Shown here one piece after another: positions 21,491 to 31,721 of a stretch of DNA of 64,000 nucleotides (the first letter of the stretch is position 1; each line of letters starts with the position of its first letter). Below the pieces are notes generated by a model, which saw only the letters and a program-made list of their open reading frames with translations, made no database searches and was not told the DNA's origin. Source of the stretch: Semisulcospira habei (taxonomy: Eukaryota > Mollusca > Gastropoda > Semisulcospiridae); assembly GCA_036245525.1 (NCBI GenBank), contig BTPG01000004.1:207952899-208016898 (forward strand), in the 5' to 3' direction. The translations under genes and the position numbers were made by a program.

Positions 21491-22680
21491 ATGGCTCAGC
21501 GGTACGGTACTTTATCAAGAATTTTAAAACATAATAAATGGGAATGTACAGCTTGGGAGAGTTACGAATTTATGAACTTTCGCTCCCAGGCTCTTCCGTT
21601 CACATGCTCTGTTGGTCTGTTGCAGTGCTCAGCTACGTTCGTGTCCAGCCTGCCGGGGATTCCAGTGGTCTAGCGACAATCGTGGCCTATGCCTACCCTG
21701 TTCTGGCTGCTCCTCTTCCTGACCCTGCCGGATTTGTGACTCTTGGAAAGAGCAACACTGGTCCCTCCTCTGGGATTTCTATCGACGGGACCGACCCATG
21801 GCTGCCCAAGATTGCAGTATGTTGCCTCTGGCCCTGCTCCCCTTGGCTACCGTGACTTCCGCTGCTCTGCCTACCTGACCCCCGAGACACCGCAAGCAGG
21901 CTTTCTCGGACATTGCAGGGCTGTCTACGCAAAAGCTGACCTCTGCTGGCCAGTCTGTTCACTCCCTGACTGTTCGCGCCCCCCCTGTTGGGGATCGACG
22001 CTTACGGATGCAGGGACAGCCCCTCTCAGCTGGCCGCAGCCAGACTGAGACCAGGGCCCAGGTCAATGATACGACACACACACAAGAGAAGCATTCACAG
22101 GCCTGATGCACTCCCGCCTGTGTCCTAACACGAGCGTTGCCCAGTGAGCTGCGCGCTCCGGAGGCCCGCTCAACCATGAGCCCCGCCCATAAGGCGGCTA
22201 TCCACCCTGCGTCACGGGGCTCAGATCGCAGACTATGGAATGACCGCACACGAGCGTTGCCCAGTGAGCTGAGCCCTCTGGAGGCCCGCTCGCCCTTGAG
22301 CTCCGCCCATAAGGCGCCTATTCACCCTGCGGCACGGAGCTCAGATCGCAGACCGCCACGGCACCAGCGGATGGATGGACACTCGCATCGTGGACTCTCT
22401 CCGTCACTCGTCCTTCTTCCTGGGCGGAGGACCTTCTATCGGCTTTCAGGGAGCTCTTATCCTCGCCACGGGGATCTTCGCTCCGATTTTCACCGCTCTC
22501 GTTGAACAAGGGCCGCTCGGACTTCACCCTTTTGGCGCGTGGGGATTCGCGGGCCAGCAGCATCCCTGCCTCGCCACGGCACCCTCAGTCTCAAGTGAGT
22601 GCCGTTTTGGCTCCGGGCTGCCGGCGTTCCTCACGTTGCTCCGCCTCCTCTGAGCGCCCAGCGAGGCTTTCGGGTTCGTG
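21491..22680 (+). pseudogene. DIRS D gag N-terminal part, frame-broken
   Basis: Translation near 21680-21810 gives CLPCSGCSSS, a stop, then PCRICDSWKEQHWSLLWDFY, matching the N-terminal Cys/His module of the DIRS F and E gags. Between 22130 and 22340 two units of about 120 bp are tandemly repeated (ACGAGCGTTGCCCAGTGAGC recurs). The frame shifts several times before the long open frame that starts at 22678. Confidence 0.7.
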
Positions 22681-24382
22681 GACCCCTTCTCCCGACGCGG
22701 ACGCAGCCCCCCGCGTGCTGCCCTCTTCTGTCCCACTACGCGCAGGCTCACCCTCCCCCCTCCATCCCTTGCCAACCTTTCTGGTGGAGAGTGGGAAGAG
22801 GATGTCCTTAGTCTACATCCAGAGGACTCCGCGTCAGCACTTCTGTCTCATTGTCCCACGGCACCCTCTCTCTCTCTACGGGCAGCAGTCCTCACTCTTC
22901 GTTCCACACACTCTGCCCCTCATGGACCCGCGGGATCCGAGACCATTAAGGCGCTGGACGTGGCCGTGCGCGTGGTTACCAGCTCCCTCCCTCCAGCCTG
23001 GTGCCCTCCGTCTCCTCCCCTCAAGCTGAAGGCCTCTGCCTCGGTCGACGCCTCGCGGCAGGCCAAGCACATCAAGTCTCTCCCGCAGCCTCCCCTATTT
23101 CGTGACCTCGCAGAAGCGTTCAACTCCCACCTGCAGCAGGGCAAGTTGGGGGAAAGAAACTTCTTCGCTGAACACAGATGGCCAGTGGATGTCGACATCC
23201 GTTTTCAGCAGTCTTGGTATGCGGGGCACTCCCAGGCTTTTCTGTGCCCCCTCCTGCCAGTGGACTCTGCGGCGCTGGCAAAGAGCGGTGGTAGGGGGAG
23301 CACAGGGAGAGACTCTACACTGGGACTTGTTCGGAATGCCTTAGCCTGCCTCGGCTTCTTGGAGCTGGCGACACAGATGGTGGTCCGCCGCATTGAAGAT
23401 TTCTGGGCTTCCCCGGAGACTCTGTATCCCCTACGCAATCTGCATTCTTTAGCTGTGACTGCCAATCGAGCAGTTTACCATGCCTCCACGAACACAGTAG
23501 CAGATGTGGCTAACTGCGACTTAATGAGACGGGACGCGGTACTGTGGCAGTGCACTGGACTTCCGGCCTCAGTCAAGATACAGCTCCGACAGGCCCCACT
23601 GGGGGGAGCCCTTCTCTTTGGCCCTACTTGGCAGTCCGTTCGGGAGGCGTCCAAAGATGTGGCCTCCACAGAGTCCTCCCGTTTTCCTACCGTCCGCAGG
23701 CCCGCGGGTCGCCCCTTGCTTACAGACCCTCCTCGTGCCCGGCTCCTCGGAATCTGCGCGGCGAGGCGCGGACCCCCCCCCCCCCCCCTCCCTCTTCCTC
23801 CGCGGACACGGCTCGCGGAGACGTTTCGCCCATGGCCCCCACGGCACTTGCCGCCAGGGGCATGGGCGCACCCAGCGACTCGCTGCCTCCTCGACCTCCC
23901 CCCCAACCCCCCCCCCCCCCCCCTCCGGCCGTTCCGGAGCTCCCGGTTGGCGGGAGGTTGGCCCTCTTCCGGGATGAGTGGCCGTCTCTACTTCCCGATG
24001 ACCCTTGGGTACTCGCCACTATCTCGGAGGGGCTCCAGATCTCTTTCAGACTTCCGCCCCCTCTCGCCACTCTGGACCCGGTCCCATGCCGATCCCGGGA
24101 AAGCCAATGCTCTGGCTGGCGAGGTTGTCTCCCTGCTTCAGAAGTTCGCCACGGAGGTCGTCGCACGTCCCGACTCACCAGCCTTCTACATCCGCCTCTT
24201 CCTAGTTCCCAAGCCGGACGGCAGGTGGCGTCCGGTCATCAACTTGTCGCCTTTGAACAGGTTCATCATGGCCCCTCCATTTCCAATGGGGATGGAGCGG
24301 GCGGTGAGAGCGGCCGTACGTCCCATGGACTTTGCGATCAGCCTGGATCTCGCCGACGCCTATCTGCGTGTCCCGATACATC
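22678..24382 (+). pseudogene. DIRS D gag C-terminal half fused to RT start, interrupted
   Basis: An open frame of 571 codons. The first 350 residues match the DIRS E gag (PPSPPLKLKASASVDASRQA, SWYAGHSQAFLCPL, RDAVLWQCTGL). A Pro-rich linker with poly-C runs follows, and residues about 470-565 are the start of the RT (AFYIRLFLVPKPDGRWRPVI, then PMDFAISLDLADAYLRVPIH with the first catalytic Asp). The RT is cut at 24382 by inserted DNA and resumes at 25575. In DIRS E, gag and RT are separate frames, so the gag-RT joining here may be a secondary frameshift across the poly-C tracts. Confidence 0.85.
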
Positions 24383-25574
24383 AACGTAAGTAGGAATTTG
24401 ACAAGTGTACATGTAACTTAGTGAAGATGAAGAAGAAGTAATGTAATCACTGCATTTAAAAAAAAAAAAAAATTCTTTTATTATTTGAAATTTAGAAGTT
24501 TAAATAATTCAATTGTGTAGGCTACACCAAGTCATTCAGAAAAGCAGCAATGATTGGTTCACTTACATTCTTACAATGTTAATAACTTACTGAACGTTCT
24601 GCTTAGTAAATTGTCTACCTTGGCCATATTAAAATAAACTAAGAACCAACAGTTTGTGTAATTTTAAATAACAAATTTAATATTTTCATTGTTCAAAACA
24701 TATAACATTTGATTATTAAGGTACCGATAACACATATTTTTAACAAAAAGTGAAATGGCTGGCTGACCTTTGGCGATCTTAGAATCAGGAAACATTGTCT
24801 GAAACATGGCTGTCATTCTGTCTGCTGTGGCAATTGGTAGGTTGCATTCATCAATAAACTGCACCATGCATACTTCAGCATCTGTGACTTGCCGAGTGAA
24901 TTCTTTTTTGCTATCCTATGAGCTGATCTGCTTTTTTAATAAAGCTGTAATGTTTTGTGTCTTTGGAAGATTCTTCCATTGACGTTCGGCTGTTTTGTGA
25001 TTTTGGCCGGCAACATGCCTCTCACAATCACTACGTCCACCGTGATCACAACTAAAATCTGACACACGCCAAGCAGTGGACGAACGTCGGCCCCTTCTTA
25101 GACTGCACAAGAAATTGCCACTCATCCGTGTATGAAGACAAGAATGTCTGCTGTCATTTAGGCTTCTTCTCCTTTGAAACCGACGTTGACGCATCATCCA
25201 TTTCATCGTCAGTTTCATGGGCTCTTATTTTCTTTCTTTTCTTGGCACCCGTGGCAGACATGGTTGAACTTAATGTAGTAATCTCCGACGGTGAAAAGTT
25301 TCAATTGTTTCTTACGTATGGTTGAACTTAATGTAGTAATCTCCGACGGTAAAAAGTTTCAATTGTTTTTTAAGTATGGCGCGCAGTATGGCGCCGTGTG
25401 AGACACGAATCGTCTTAAAACCCAAAACGAACGCCTTATTACCCCCCCCCCCCAAAAAAAAAAAAAAAAAAAAAAGGGCCAAAATTCGTATTTTTTAAGA
25501 CCTTTCCATATTTTCGTATTCTAGGTCTAAAATCCGTAAAAATAGGGAAAAATCCGCAACGGTAGGCAGGTCTG
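24383..25574 (-). mobile_element. hAT-like transposon fragment inside DIRS D RT
   Basis: AT-rich DNA foreign to the DIRS. On the minus strand 24664-24867 reads FIDECNLPIATADRMTAMFQ followed by TMFPDSKIAKGQ, and 24916-25218 contains VSDFSCDHGGRSDCERHVAG followed by QNHK, a BED-type zinc-finger pattern found at the N-terminus of hAT-like transposases. The catalytic region is missing. The right end resembles a transposon terminus (GTAGGCAGGTCTG) but I see no matching left end or 8 bp duplication; the RT breakpoints share only CATC. Family call is tentative. Confidence 0.6.
25260..25373. repeat. 57 bp tandem duplication
   Basis: The unit beginning ATGGTTGAACTTAATGTAGT occurs at about 25260 and again at about 25317, almost unchanged. 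It lies inside the hAT-like fragment, next to a poly-C/poly-A run at 25441-25475. Confidence 0.85.
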
Positions 25575-26360
25575 CATCCTGCATCCCGCCGATACTTGCG
25601 CTTCGCCTTTCGCGGGATAGTCTACCAATTCCGAGCGCTCCCTTTCAACCTCAACCCTTCACCAGGATCATGGATGCGGTGGTGGCCCTATCCCGGCGGG
25701 ATTCCTCCAGCCCGGCGGGATTCCTCCAGCCCAACGTCAAATTACTTGGACGACCTGCTCCTACGGAATCAGGTGGCGTCTACTATGGAGACGGACCGGG
25801 ACAGTTTTATGTCACTCTTGCAGCGACTGGGCTTCCTGGTCAACCAAGGGAAATTGGACCTTGCTCCCTCCCCGCACCTTCGTCCATCTGGGAATGGAGT
25901 TCTTGACTGAGCTAACAGGGTGAGACTGACGGAAGCACGCATACTGAAGCTCTCGCTGTTAGCGCAGCAGATGTGCATCGCGGACACATGCCCGGCCAGA
26001 ACCTGGCTGCAGCTACTGGGACTCATCAGCGCTGCGGCGGAACTGCATCTTCTCGGCCGGCTCTATTCGCGGCCGATCCAGCTACATCTCTACCACTGGC
26101 GTCCGTCTTCAGGCGACCTGGTTGCTCCGGTTTCTGTGGAGCCCCTGGTCCGACCACACCTCCTACGGTGGGGGGACACCACCTGGCTTGGGTGTGCCCC
26201 TCGCCTCCCCCCCCCCCCCCCCCCACCTCCGCGGCTCTCGCTATGTATGGATGCGAGCCTGTCGGGCTGGGGGGCACATCTCCTGCCCAAGTTCGACGAG
26301 ATTGCAGGCCAGTGGCCTCCAGCCTTACGGAACACTACTGCATGTATCTGGCCAGATAGT
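25575..26360 (+). pseudogene. DIRS D RT (second part) and RNase H start, frame-broken
   Basis: Continues the RT after the insertion: FAFRGIVYQFRALPFNLN, the catalytic box NYLDDLLLRNQ (Asp-Asp intact), then in a second frame RTWLQLLGLISAAAELHLLG and the RNase H start CMDASLSGWGAHLLPKF. It ends at about 26360, where non-DIRS sequence begins. At least two frameshifts, near 25670 and 25880, break the frame. Confidence 0.85.
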
Positions 26361-26586
26361 GTTTTAGATAGTGGGTAGAGGAGGAAATCTGGTTGCGTGT
26401 CACTTTTCAACTGTATGCCACTTTTTTTGTCTGAGCTGAGCAATAAATGATCATTCATGTATTTAACGCAAATTTATTTCATTAAAAAGAAAAATTAAAG
26501 AAAATGTATTTCTTTATTTAAAAAAAAAAAAGAAAGAAAATTTATTTCTTTAACCTTTTACCAGAATTAAAGAAAAGTTATTTCAT

Positions 26587-28213
26587 TGTAACGAAAGCAT
26601 ATGGGGCAGGTTTCGGTCGGACGATGGTGTGACGTCATTAGCAGTTGGACCGAATGTACACATGCGAATAATGTAGAGATAAGCATTGTTCACGAGCGGT
26701 AATGTACAGATAAGCCATGTTCACGTGCGGTAATGTAGGTGAGCGATGTTCACGTGTGACAGTGTGGGTTCGGGAATAATTGCTAGTTAGAGATGCTACA
26801 CCAGTCGAGCCGAGCGGTCGTTTTCGCTAGGGCTCTGAGGAAGAATTCTGGCTAGAGAATTTGATAGCTGTATATTGAATACAGGTATTTATTCTTTTAT
26901 TACCGGTATTTATAATGATCTATAACGCTATTCAGATGAAAAAGAAAGTATTGTTTATGAATTATTATTAGAGTGCAGAAGAGCCATGTTTGAAGGAAAT
27001 GCGATGGCTCGTGTCAATACTTGTTTAGTCATGTAATTATGTGATATAGTTTATAACCAGGATGTCATGTTGTATTCATTCATATGTGAAGATGTGGAAC
27101 TGAAATAGGAATAGAATTCAGTATATATTTAGTGATCTAATGATGAAATGTGCAGTAATATGTTACGAATTGAAGGTGAGCTGTGATTGTAATATTTGGC
27201 TCATAATTCATTGTGTGTGGGTACGTAAAATGTGTGTACAGTGTTAAAGTGGCTATAGGAATTGTGTGCACTGTGTTAAAGTGGCTATAGGAATTATAAG
27301 AATTATGACAATAGTGATTGTAGTATGGTGGCATAAAGAAGACATTTTTCAGAGGAAATGATCTAGAGCGCTCTGAAGAATAATAATGTGTCGAAGACAC
27401 ATTCAGACTTTTGGGTATAAGAGCGAACATTTATGAGTGTATAAATGTTGTGTACAGCGGGGCCGGTACGGAGCGGACACCCCTGGTGTAGGGCCGATGA
27501 AGCTGTCCTGAAGGCATCACGTACGTGACCAGGTGCGGACATCAAGCCTTCATCTCTCCTTCGTCCTACCATCACTGGTGCTACGAGCAGCAACGGTAGC
27601 GAAGTAAGCCACAGATTCGTGCTACAGGACCACATGCAGTGTTCCGTCAGTGTAGCTATTGTCGCCTAGCGCCGTTAATTTCACGCCTAGGAATGTTCTA
27701 AATCTGTGAGTAGTCATTGAATAGTAATATTCAGTTCGGGAATCTCCGTCAAGTCGTCAATGTGATATTGACTGTGTCGACACTAGTATAAAGAGGAGTC
27801 GAGTGACGTCTCTCGAGAGAGACAACGACCTCTACAGTAGCGAGTGAATGTGTGAGCGCTGAAGTTGTGAATAACTTATATGCCACTTGTTAGTTATTTG
27901 TGCAGATTGATTTATATGATGTGAATTGTTATTGGTGTAGATTGGTTTATATGATATGAATTGTGTGGTTTAATGTATGTTATGAGTGTATGAGAATTAG
28001 TTAAACAGAGGGCAAAGAGATATAACTGTGTGGCCTTTGTCCTTGTTTGTAAGCGCGTGTGTGGTGGATGAAAGAGTCTAGTGAACAGAGATAGAACACC
28101 CACCTTTATACTGATTAGCAGAACAAACCCACGCACACACTCATTCCATTAGAATAAACGTTTATATATGTAACGGTTTAGTTCAGTAGTACACTAAAAA
28201 CACCGTCGTTACA
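26587..28213. mobile_element. Solo LTR of an LTR retrotransposon
   Basis: A 1627 bp segment bounded by inverted ends TGTAACG and CGTTACA and by a 5 bp target duplication TTCAT (26582-26586 and 28214-28218). It is AT-rich and lacks coding content. Inside are a TATA-like TATAAAG at about 27789 and an AATAAA signal near 28153, the expected order for U3-R-U5 on the plus strand. A short duplication (GTGTTAAAGTGGCTATAGGA, twice) lies near 27245-27290. A solo LTR forms by recombination between the two LTRs; the superfamily cannot be named without an internal region. Confidence 0.8.
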
Positions 28214-28227
28214 TTCATTAAAGAAAA

Positions 28228-28589
28228 AAAGTATCAACCATGATCGCCACCCCACTGCCGACACAATGTCTCGCACCGCACAGTTGCGGTCCAATGCGAC
28301 GCAAGTGGAGACCGCTCTGACTTCGTGGGCTCGTATTTGCGGCCTCTTAGCCCCCTCAGAGGAGAGGTCCTCATATGCAGACCGGATGACCCATCTGAGC
28401 CAAGATGAGATGGTTTGGGCCAAAATGTCGTTCCTGCCTCGCCGCAGAGGCAGGTCTGGCCCCGCCGGTGGGGACCTGTTTGGCGCAGGTAGATCTGTAT
28501 TGCGCGCACCGGGTCCTGCTGGCACGACTCCTGCGACCTATCAGACCCCTGAAGGGGTTGAAGCGTAATTACTTGTGCCCTGATCGCCA
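28228..28589 (-). pseudogene. DIRS D tyrosine recombinase, C-terminal part, inverted
   Basis: On the minus strand this reads GRNDILAQTISSWLRWVIRS, RAHEVRAVSTCVALDRN and DIVSAVGWRS. RAHEVR is the His-x-x-Arg pair of tyrosine recombinases. DIRS E carries the homologous segment at 47484-46750. Here it is on the strand opposite to the gag and RT of the same element, and the tyrosine-bearing end is missing at 28228. Confidence 0.8.
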
Positions 28590-29106
28590 GCAGCCTCAGA
28601 AAGAAAAAATCCGACCACATCACACCCCTGCTCAAACTTCTTCACTGGCTTCCCATCCCACAGCGTATCCAATACAAGATTCTGTCTCTCTGCTACAAAT
28701 CCCTGAACAACTGCGCTCCTATCTTTCCAACTTACTTCACCCCTACACTCCTTCCCGCTCCCTCCGCTCCGCCTCCGACCCTCTCCGTCTCCACATCCCC
28801 CGCACCAAACTCAGCACTTTCGGCCCCCGCGCCTTCTCAGTTTATGGTCCATCCACCTGGAACACTCTCCCACTCTCTCTCCGTCAGAAAGACTCTCCTC
28901 CTTTCAGTCCGCCCTCAAAACTCACCTCTTTCAACAGTTCTAGCACTCCCCACAAAAAATGACTGTCGCAATATATTTCACCATTTGTTGTACGCGAGTC
29001 GTCTAAAGCGTGCGCATGCGTGCGCGAGTTGTGAGTGCGCGCTTAGAGTTATAATTATTATAAGATAAGCGCATTATAAATACCGTAATTATTATTATTA
29101 TTATTA
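28590..29106 (+). mobile_element. 5'-truncated L2/CR1-like LINE 3' end
   Basis: Plus-strand translation gives KSDHITPLLKLLHWLPIPQR, then LHPYTPSRSLRSASDPLRLH, FGPRAFSVYGPSTWNTLPLS, the well-known C-terminus of L2/CR1-type LINE RTs. A short 3' UTR and an ATT-repeat tail (about 29088-29106) follow. It interrupts the inverted recombinase segment of DIRS D. No target duplication was found. Confidence 0.8.
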
Positions 29107-29410
29107 GCCTGTTCTTTGCCAGGAAGGCAGGGTTCGTCAGGAGCTGTACTGACCCATTCGCTCTCCACTGTAGACAGGATGGGGCCACAGACAATGCGTG
29201 GAGTTCGCTGACCCTGGAAGCTGAAGCGAGAGCAAGGTGGAAGCATGTCTTCCTGGTTACATCCACCAAAGTGGCCAGGGGCAAAGGTTCGAACCGGCCC
29301 GAATTAAGCCACGTGAGCACCCAAGCAAGGTCCCACCGCGGAAGCTGCAAATTGAAGTGGGCCATGAGGCCCGCCAGGTCCTTACATGCTCCTGGATCCG
29401 GTCGAACCAA
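29107..29410 (-). pseudogene. DIRS D tyrosine recombinase, middle part, inverted
   Basis: The minus strand reads VRPDPGACKDLAGLMAHFNL, WDLAWVLTWLNSGRFEPLPL and LALASASRVSELHALSV. The Arg in SASRVSELHAL is the first catalytic Arg of the recombinase. The segment ends near 29410. The last codons of the recombinase (QHSLPAPEAP and stop at 29467) then follow on the plus strand. Confidence 0.8.
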
Positions 29411-29584
29411 GTGCTGGGTGATGTCTCGGCAGCGCAGCACTCCCTCCCGGCGCCGGAAGCGCCATAGGTAACACTTTGTTGAAATCGTCAGGAGTGCACC
29501 CTCAGCGTCTTACTAAGCTTGTTATGATCACGGGGTATGTGGGCAGCACCCTCCGGCCTTTTCGTTATTCTTCCTATCAGTAAT

Positions 29585-29680
29585 GCCATCGGTAAGGGTT
29601 TTGAGGAAACAAATTAATTTTTCTCCAAAATATATTTTTTCGAAAAATACTTACCGATGACATTACTCGAAGAGCCCTCC
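29585..29680. repeat. DIRS D internal complementary region
   Basis: The sequence CTTCCTATCAGTAATGCCAT joined to AAGGGTTTTGAGGAAACAAA is complementary to the left end of the element (20868-20885), and the adjoining TTTTTTCGAAAAATACTTAC is complementary to the right end (30290-30305). Joined complements of both outer ends are the hallmark of DIRS elements, which use this region as a splint for the circular intermediate. Confidence 0.85.
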
Positions 29681-29750
29681 CGCTTGCCCCCAGTTCGCTT
29701 AGCGTGAAACTGGTGGGTCAGCCCATAGGGCCTGATGGGAAGGGAGGGGA

Positions 29751-30144
29751 TTGATTGATTGATTGATTGTACATTGCTTAACGTCCCGACAGCAACAAGG
29801 CTTTCTCAGGACGTGCCTGCACTGCTTCCGAAAAAATAAAAAATAAACAGAACATTGAATGTATGTCGCCAGCCGGTCAAATACACTAAATAAACCTAAC
29901 ACATGGGGCCTAAATAAAGCTAAGACCATTTAGCAACACACATCCAATATCAAGAGCTACAGGCAGTGCAGACAGTAGGGAGAGTTTTAAAAAGGCAAAT
30001 ACAGGTGAATGGACAAAGGGTAGACAGAAACACATGTCCCAGAATAGAGAGAAAAACCCACCCTGTGGGGCTGACCAGGGTGACCCTGGGAACAAAAAAA
30101 TACGTAACCCCACCCAAGTCCCCCAGGGCAGACCCGGGTGGGGT
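29751..30144 (-). mobile_element. SINE-like retroposon, copy S1
   Basis: A 394 bp insertion flanked by a perfect 14 bp duplication GGGAAGGGAGGGGA (29737-29750 and 30145-30158). On the minus strand it starts CCCCACCCGGGTCTGCCCTG and ends in a tandem ATCA tail after ACGTTAAGCAATGTACAATC. It contains no ORF of note. Copies S2 and S3 share both ends, so the unit looks complete. I see no clear RNA polymerase III A and B boxes, so the SINE call is by size and structure only. Confidence 0.85.
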
Positions 30145-30608
30145 GGGAAGGGAGGGGAGGCCACCCGGGGTTGCGTTTGATAAATGGGCTCCCCGGAGTC
30201 GCCTCCCCGTTTGTGCTTATTCACACAAGGGATTTAGGCTGAAATCAGGCTAGCTAGCGTGTCTTCCTATCAGTAATGCCATCGTAAGTATTTTTCGGAA
30301 AAAAAAAAAAAAAAAAAAAAATTTTTTTTTTTTTTTTAGAGAAAAATTAATATTTTCCAAATGAATGAACAAATTTATTTACTCCCGGGAAAACCTGTCT
30401 CAAGAGGAACTAAATTAGAGCTATGTAGGATTTAGATTTAGGAAATGAAGACATCTAAAACAAGCCAGTCAACAAAAATGAATACTGACCACAATGAGAA
30501 TTTAACAGGTACAAAATTAGCATTTTATGTGTACGCAGACATGTTTTTTAGATCATTATTTAATACATCTACAAGTCAGATTAGGTCATCAAAGCCAAAA
30601 TAAGGCCA

Positions 30609-30822
30609 TTAACTCATTCAGCCCCGACATGCCACAGCAAGACATGGATCAAGCATGATAGTTCAAGGATGGTGCCAGAATAGCTTGGCGCCCATAGGTG
30701 CCAAGCTATTCTGGCACCACCCTTGAATAATCATGCACAATCTGTCTCTAGAGTTGCAATACAGTCCTTCAGAGGGCAACTTCAAAATTTGGGGATTTCG
30801 GTCCTGGGGTAGAATGTGTTAA
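30609..30822. mobile_element. TTAA-flanked hairpin MITE, copy 2
   Basis: TTAA at 30609-30612 and 30819-30822. The hairpin arms are GTGCCAGAATAGCTTGGCGC and TGCCAAGCTATTCTGGCACC. The ends read CTCATTCAGCCCC and GGGGTAGAATGTG. It lies in the host intron just downstream of exon d on the gene's strand. Confidence 0.8.
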
Positions 30823-30930
30823 TTTGATGGCTTAGGTGGCTGTGTTCTCCACCACACCACACAAAAATTAGGTCCTCTTTACAGAACCTACATATTTTTT
30901 GCAGTGTGACACACAGGTCAGACTGCTCAC

Positions 30931-31267
30931 CTTGCAGACATTGGAAGCCTCGGCCATGATGTGACTGGGTGTGTCCATGTGTTGGTGCTTGCTATCCATC
31001 ATGTCCTCAGACTTGAGGTCTGCAGCGGAGGCGAAGACCATGTCAGGGGGCCCGGGGGAGAGAGTGGACCCCTTGTCCAGCCCAGTGCCCAGAGGGTCCA
31101 GCATGGAGCTGGGTGGCGAGGACTGGGAGACTGACACCTCTGCTGTAGTGGTGTAGGTGGTGTAAGTCACTACACTGGGTGCGGCGGAGGCCATGGTGTT
31201 GGCTGCAGTGCTCACTGTCAGGGAGGATCCTAGCGTCGCATTGCTGGACAAACTGCACCTGCTGGAA
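30931..31267 (-). CDS. Host gene exon d (1 nt plus 112 codons)
   Basis: Acceptor TTTTTAG before 31267, donor GTGAGC at 30930. Translation gives a Ser/Thr/Ala-rich peptide (SSNATLGSSLTVSTAANTMA and so on) ending ASNVCK. The one-base start completes the codon left open by exon c, and the exon ends in phase 0 for exon e. No domain is visible; the composition is that of an intrinsically disordered region. Confidence 0.75.
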
Positions 31268-31721
31268 CTAAAAACCAGTCATGCATGTCAACATCAACCA
31301 CACACACAAAGACAAGTCAATCACACTTCAACACCTTATGCCCTGAGGAAGAAATTATCAATTGTTTTCTCAAAACTCTTACTGATGGCATGACTAATAG
31401 GAAGGTACACTTAGCATACCGATTTCAGCCTAAGCATCCATTATGTACACTACACAACCAGGGAGGCGACTCCAGCGAGTCGTTACCAAGAAACCCTGAG
31501 TGGCCTCTCTTCCCTCCCTATCCGGTCATGTGATCGGGAGTCTCCCGCCAGTCTTTTACGCTTAACTCACCGGGACGGTTGAGTTCAGCCTTCGTGGATT
31601 AACTTCGGCGTTTGTTAGTACGGATTACTGGTTGGTGCTTTCTCGGATTACCTGAGAAGTAGTGGCCTGCCTTGGCAAGGTTTTCTGGTGGCTTCGCAGC
31701 TATGGCAAGGTTAATGCCACG

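Larger units (their letters stand above)
20868..30312 (+). mobile_element. DIRS D, DIRS-type retrotransposon with nested insertions
   Basis: The left terminus (20868-21010) and the right terminus (29690-30312) are inverted copies, sharing GTTGTGTGAATAAGCACGAA / TTCACACAAGG-type blocks and GATGGGAAGGGAGGGGA. Gag and RT run left to right. An internal complementary region lies at 29585-29680. Insertions: a hAT-like fragment (24383-25574), a solo LTR (26587-28213), an L2/CR1-like tail (28590-29106) and a SINE-like copy (29751-30144). The recombinase gene is inverted. DIRS elements integrate by a tyrosine recombinase and leave no target duplication; none is seen. Confidence 0.85.

Noticed and set aside
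22524..24178. Long minus-strand ORFs in the GC-rich gag of DIRS D
   Set aside because: Their Gly/Arg-rich translations are the antisense of Pro/Ser-rich gag with poly-C tracts; no independent homology or start signal.
26460..26586. AT-rich stretch with repeated TTTATTTCTTT considered as a DIRS terminus or array
   Set aside because: It lacks the DIRS end motifs and shows only simple AT-rich similarity.
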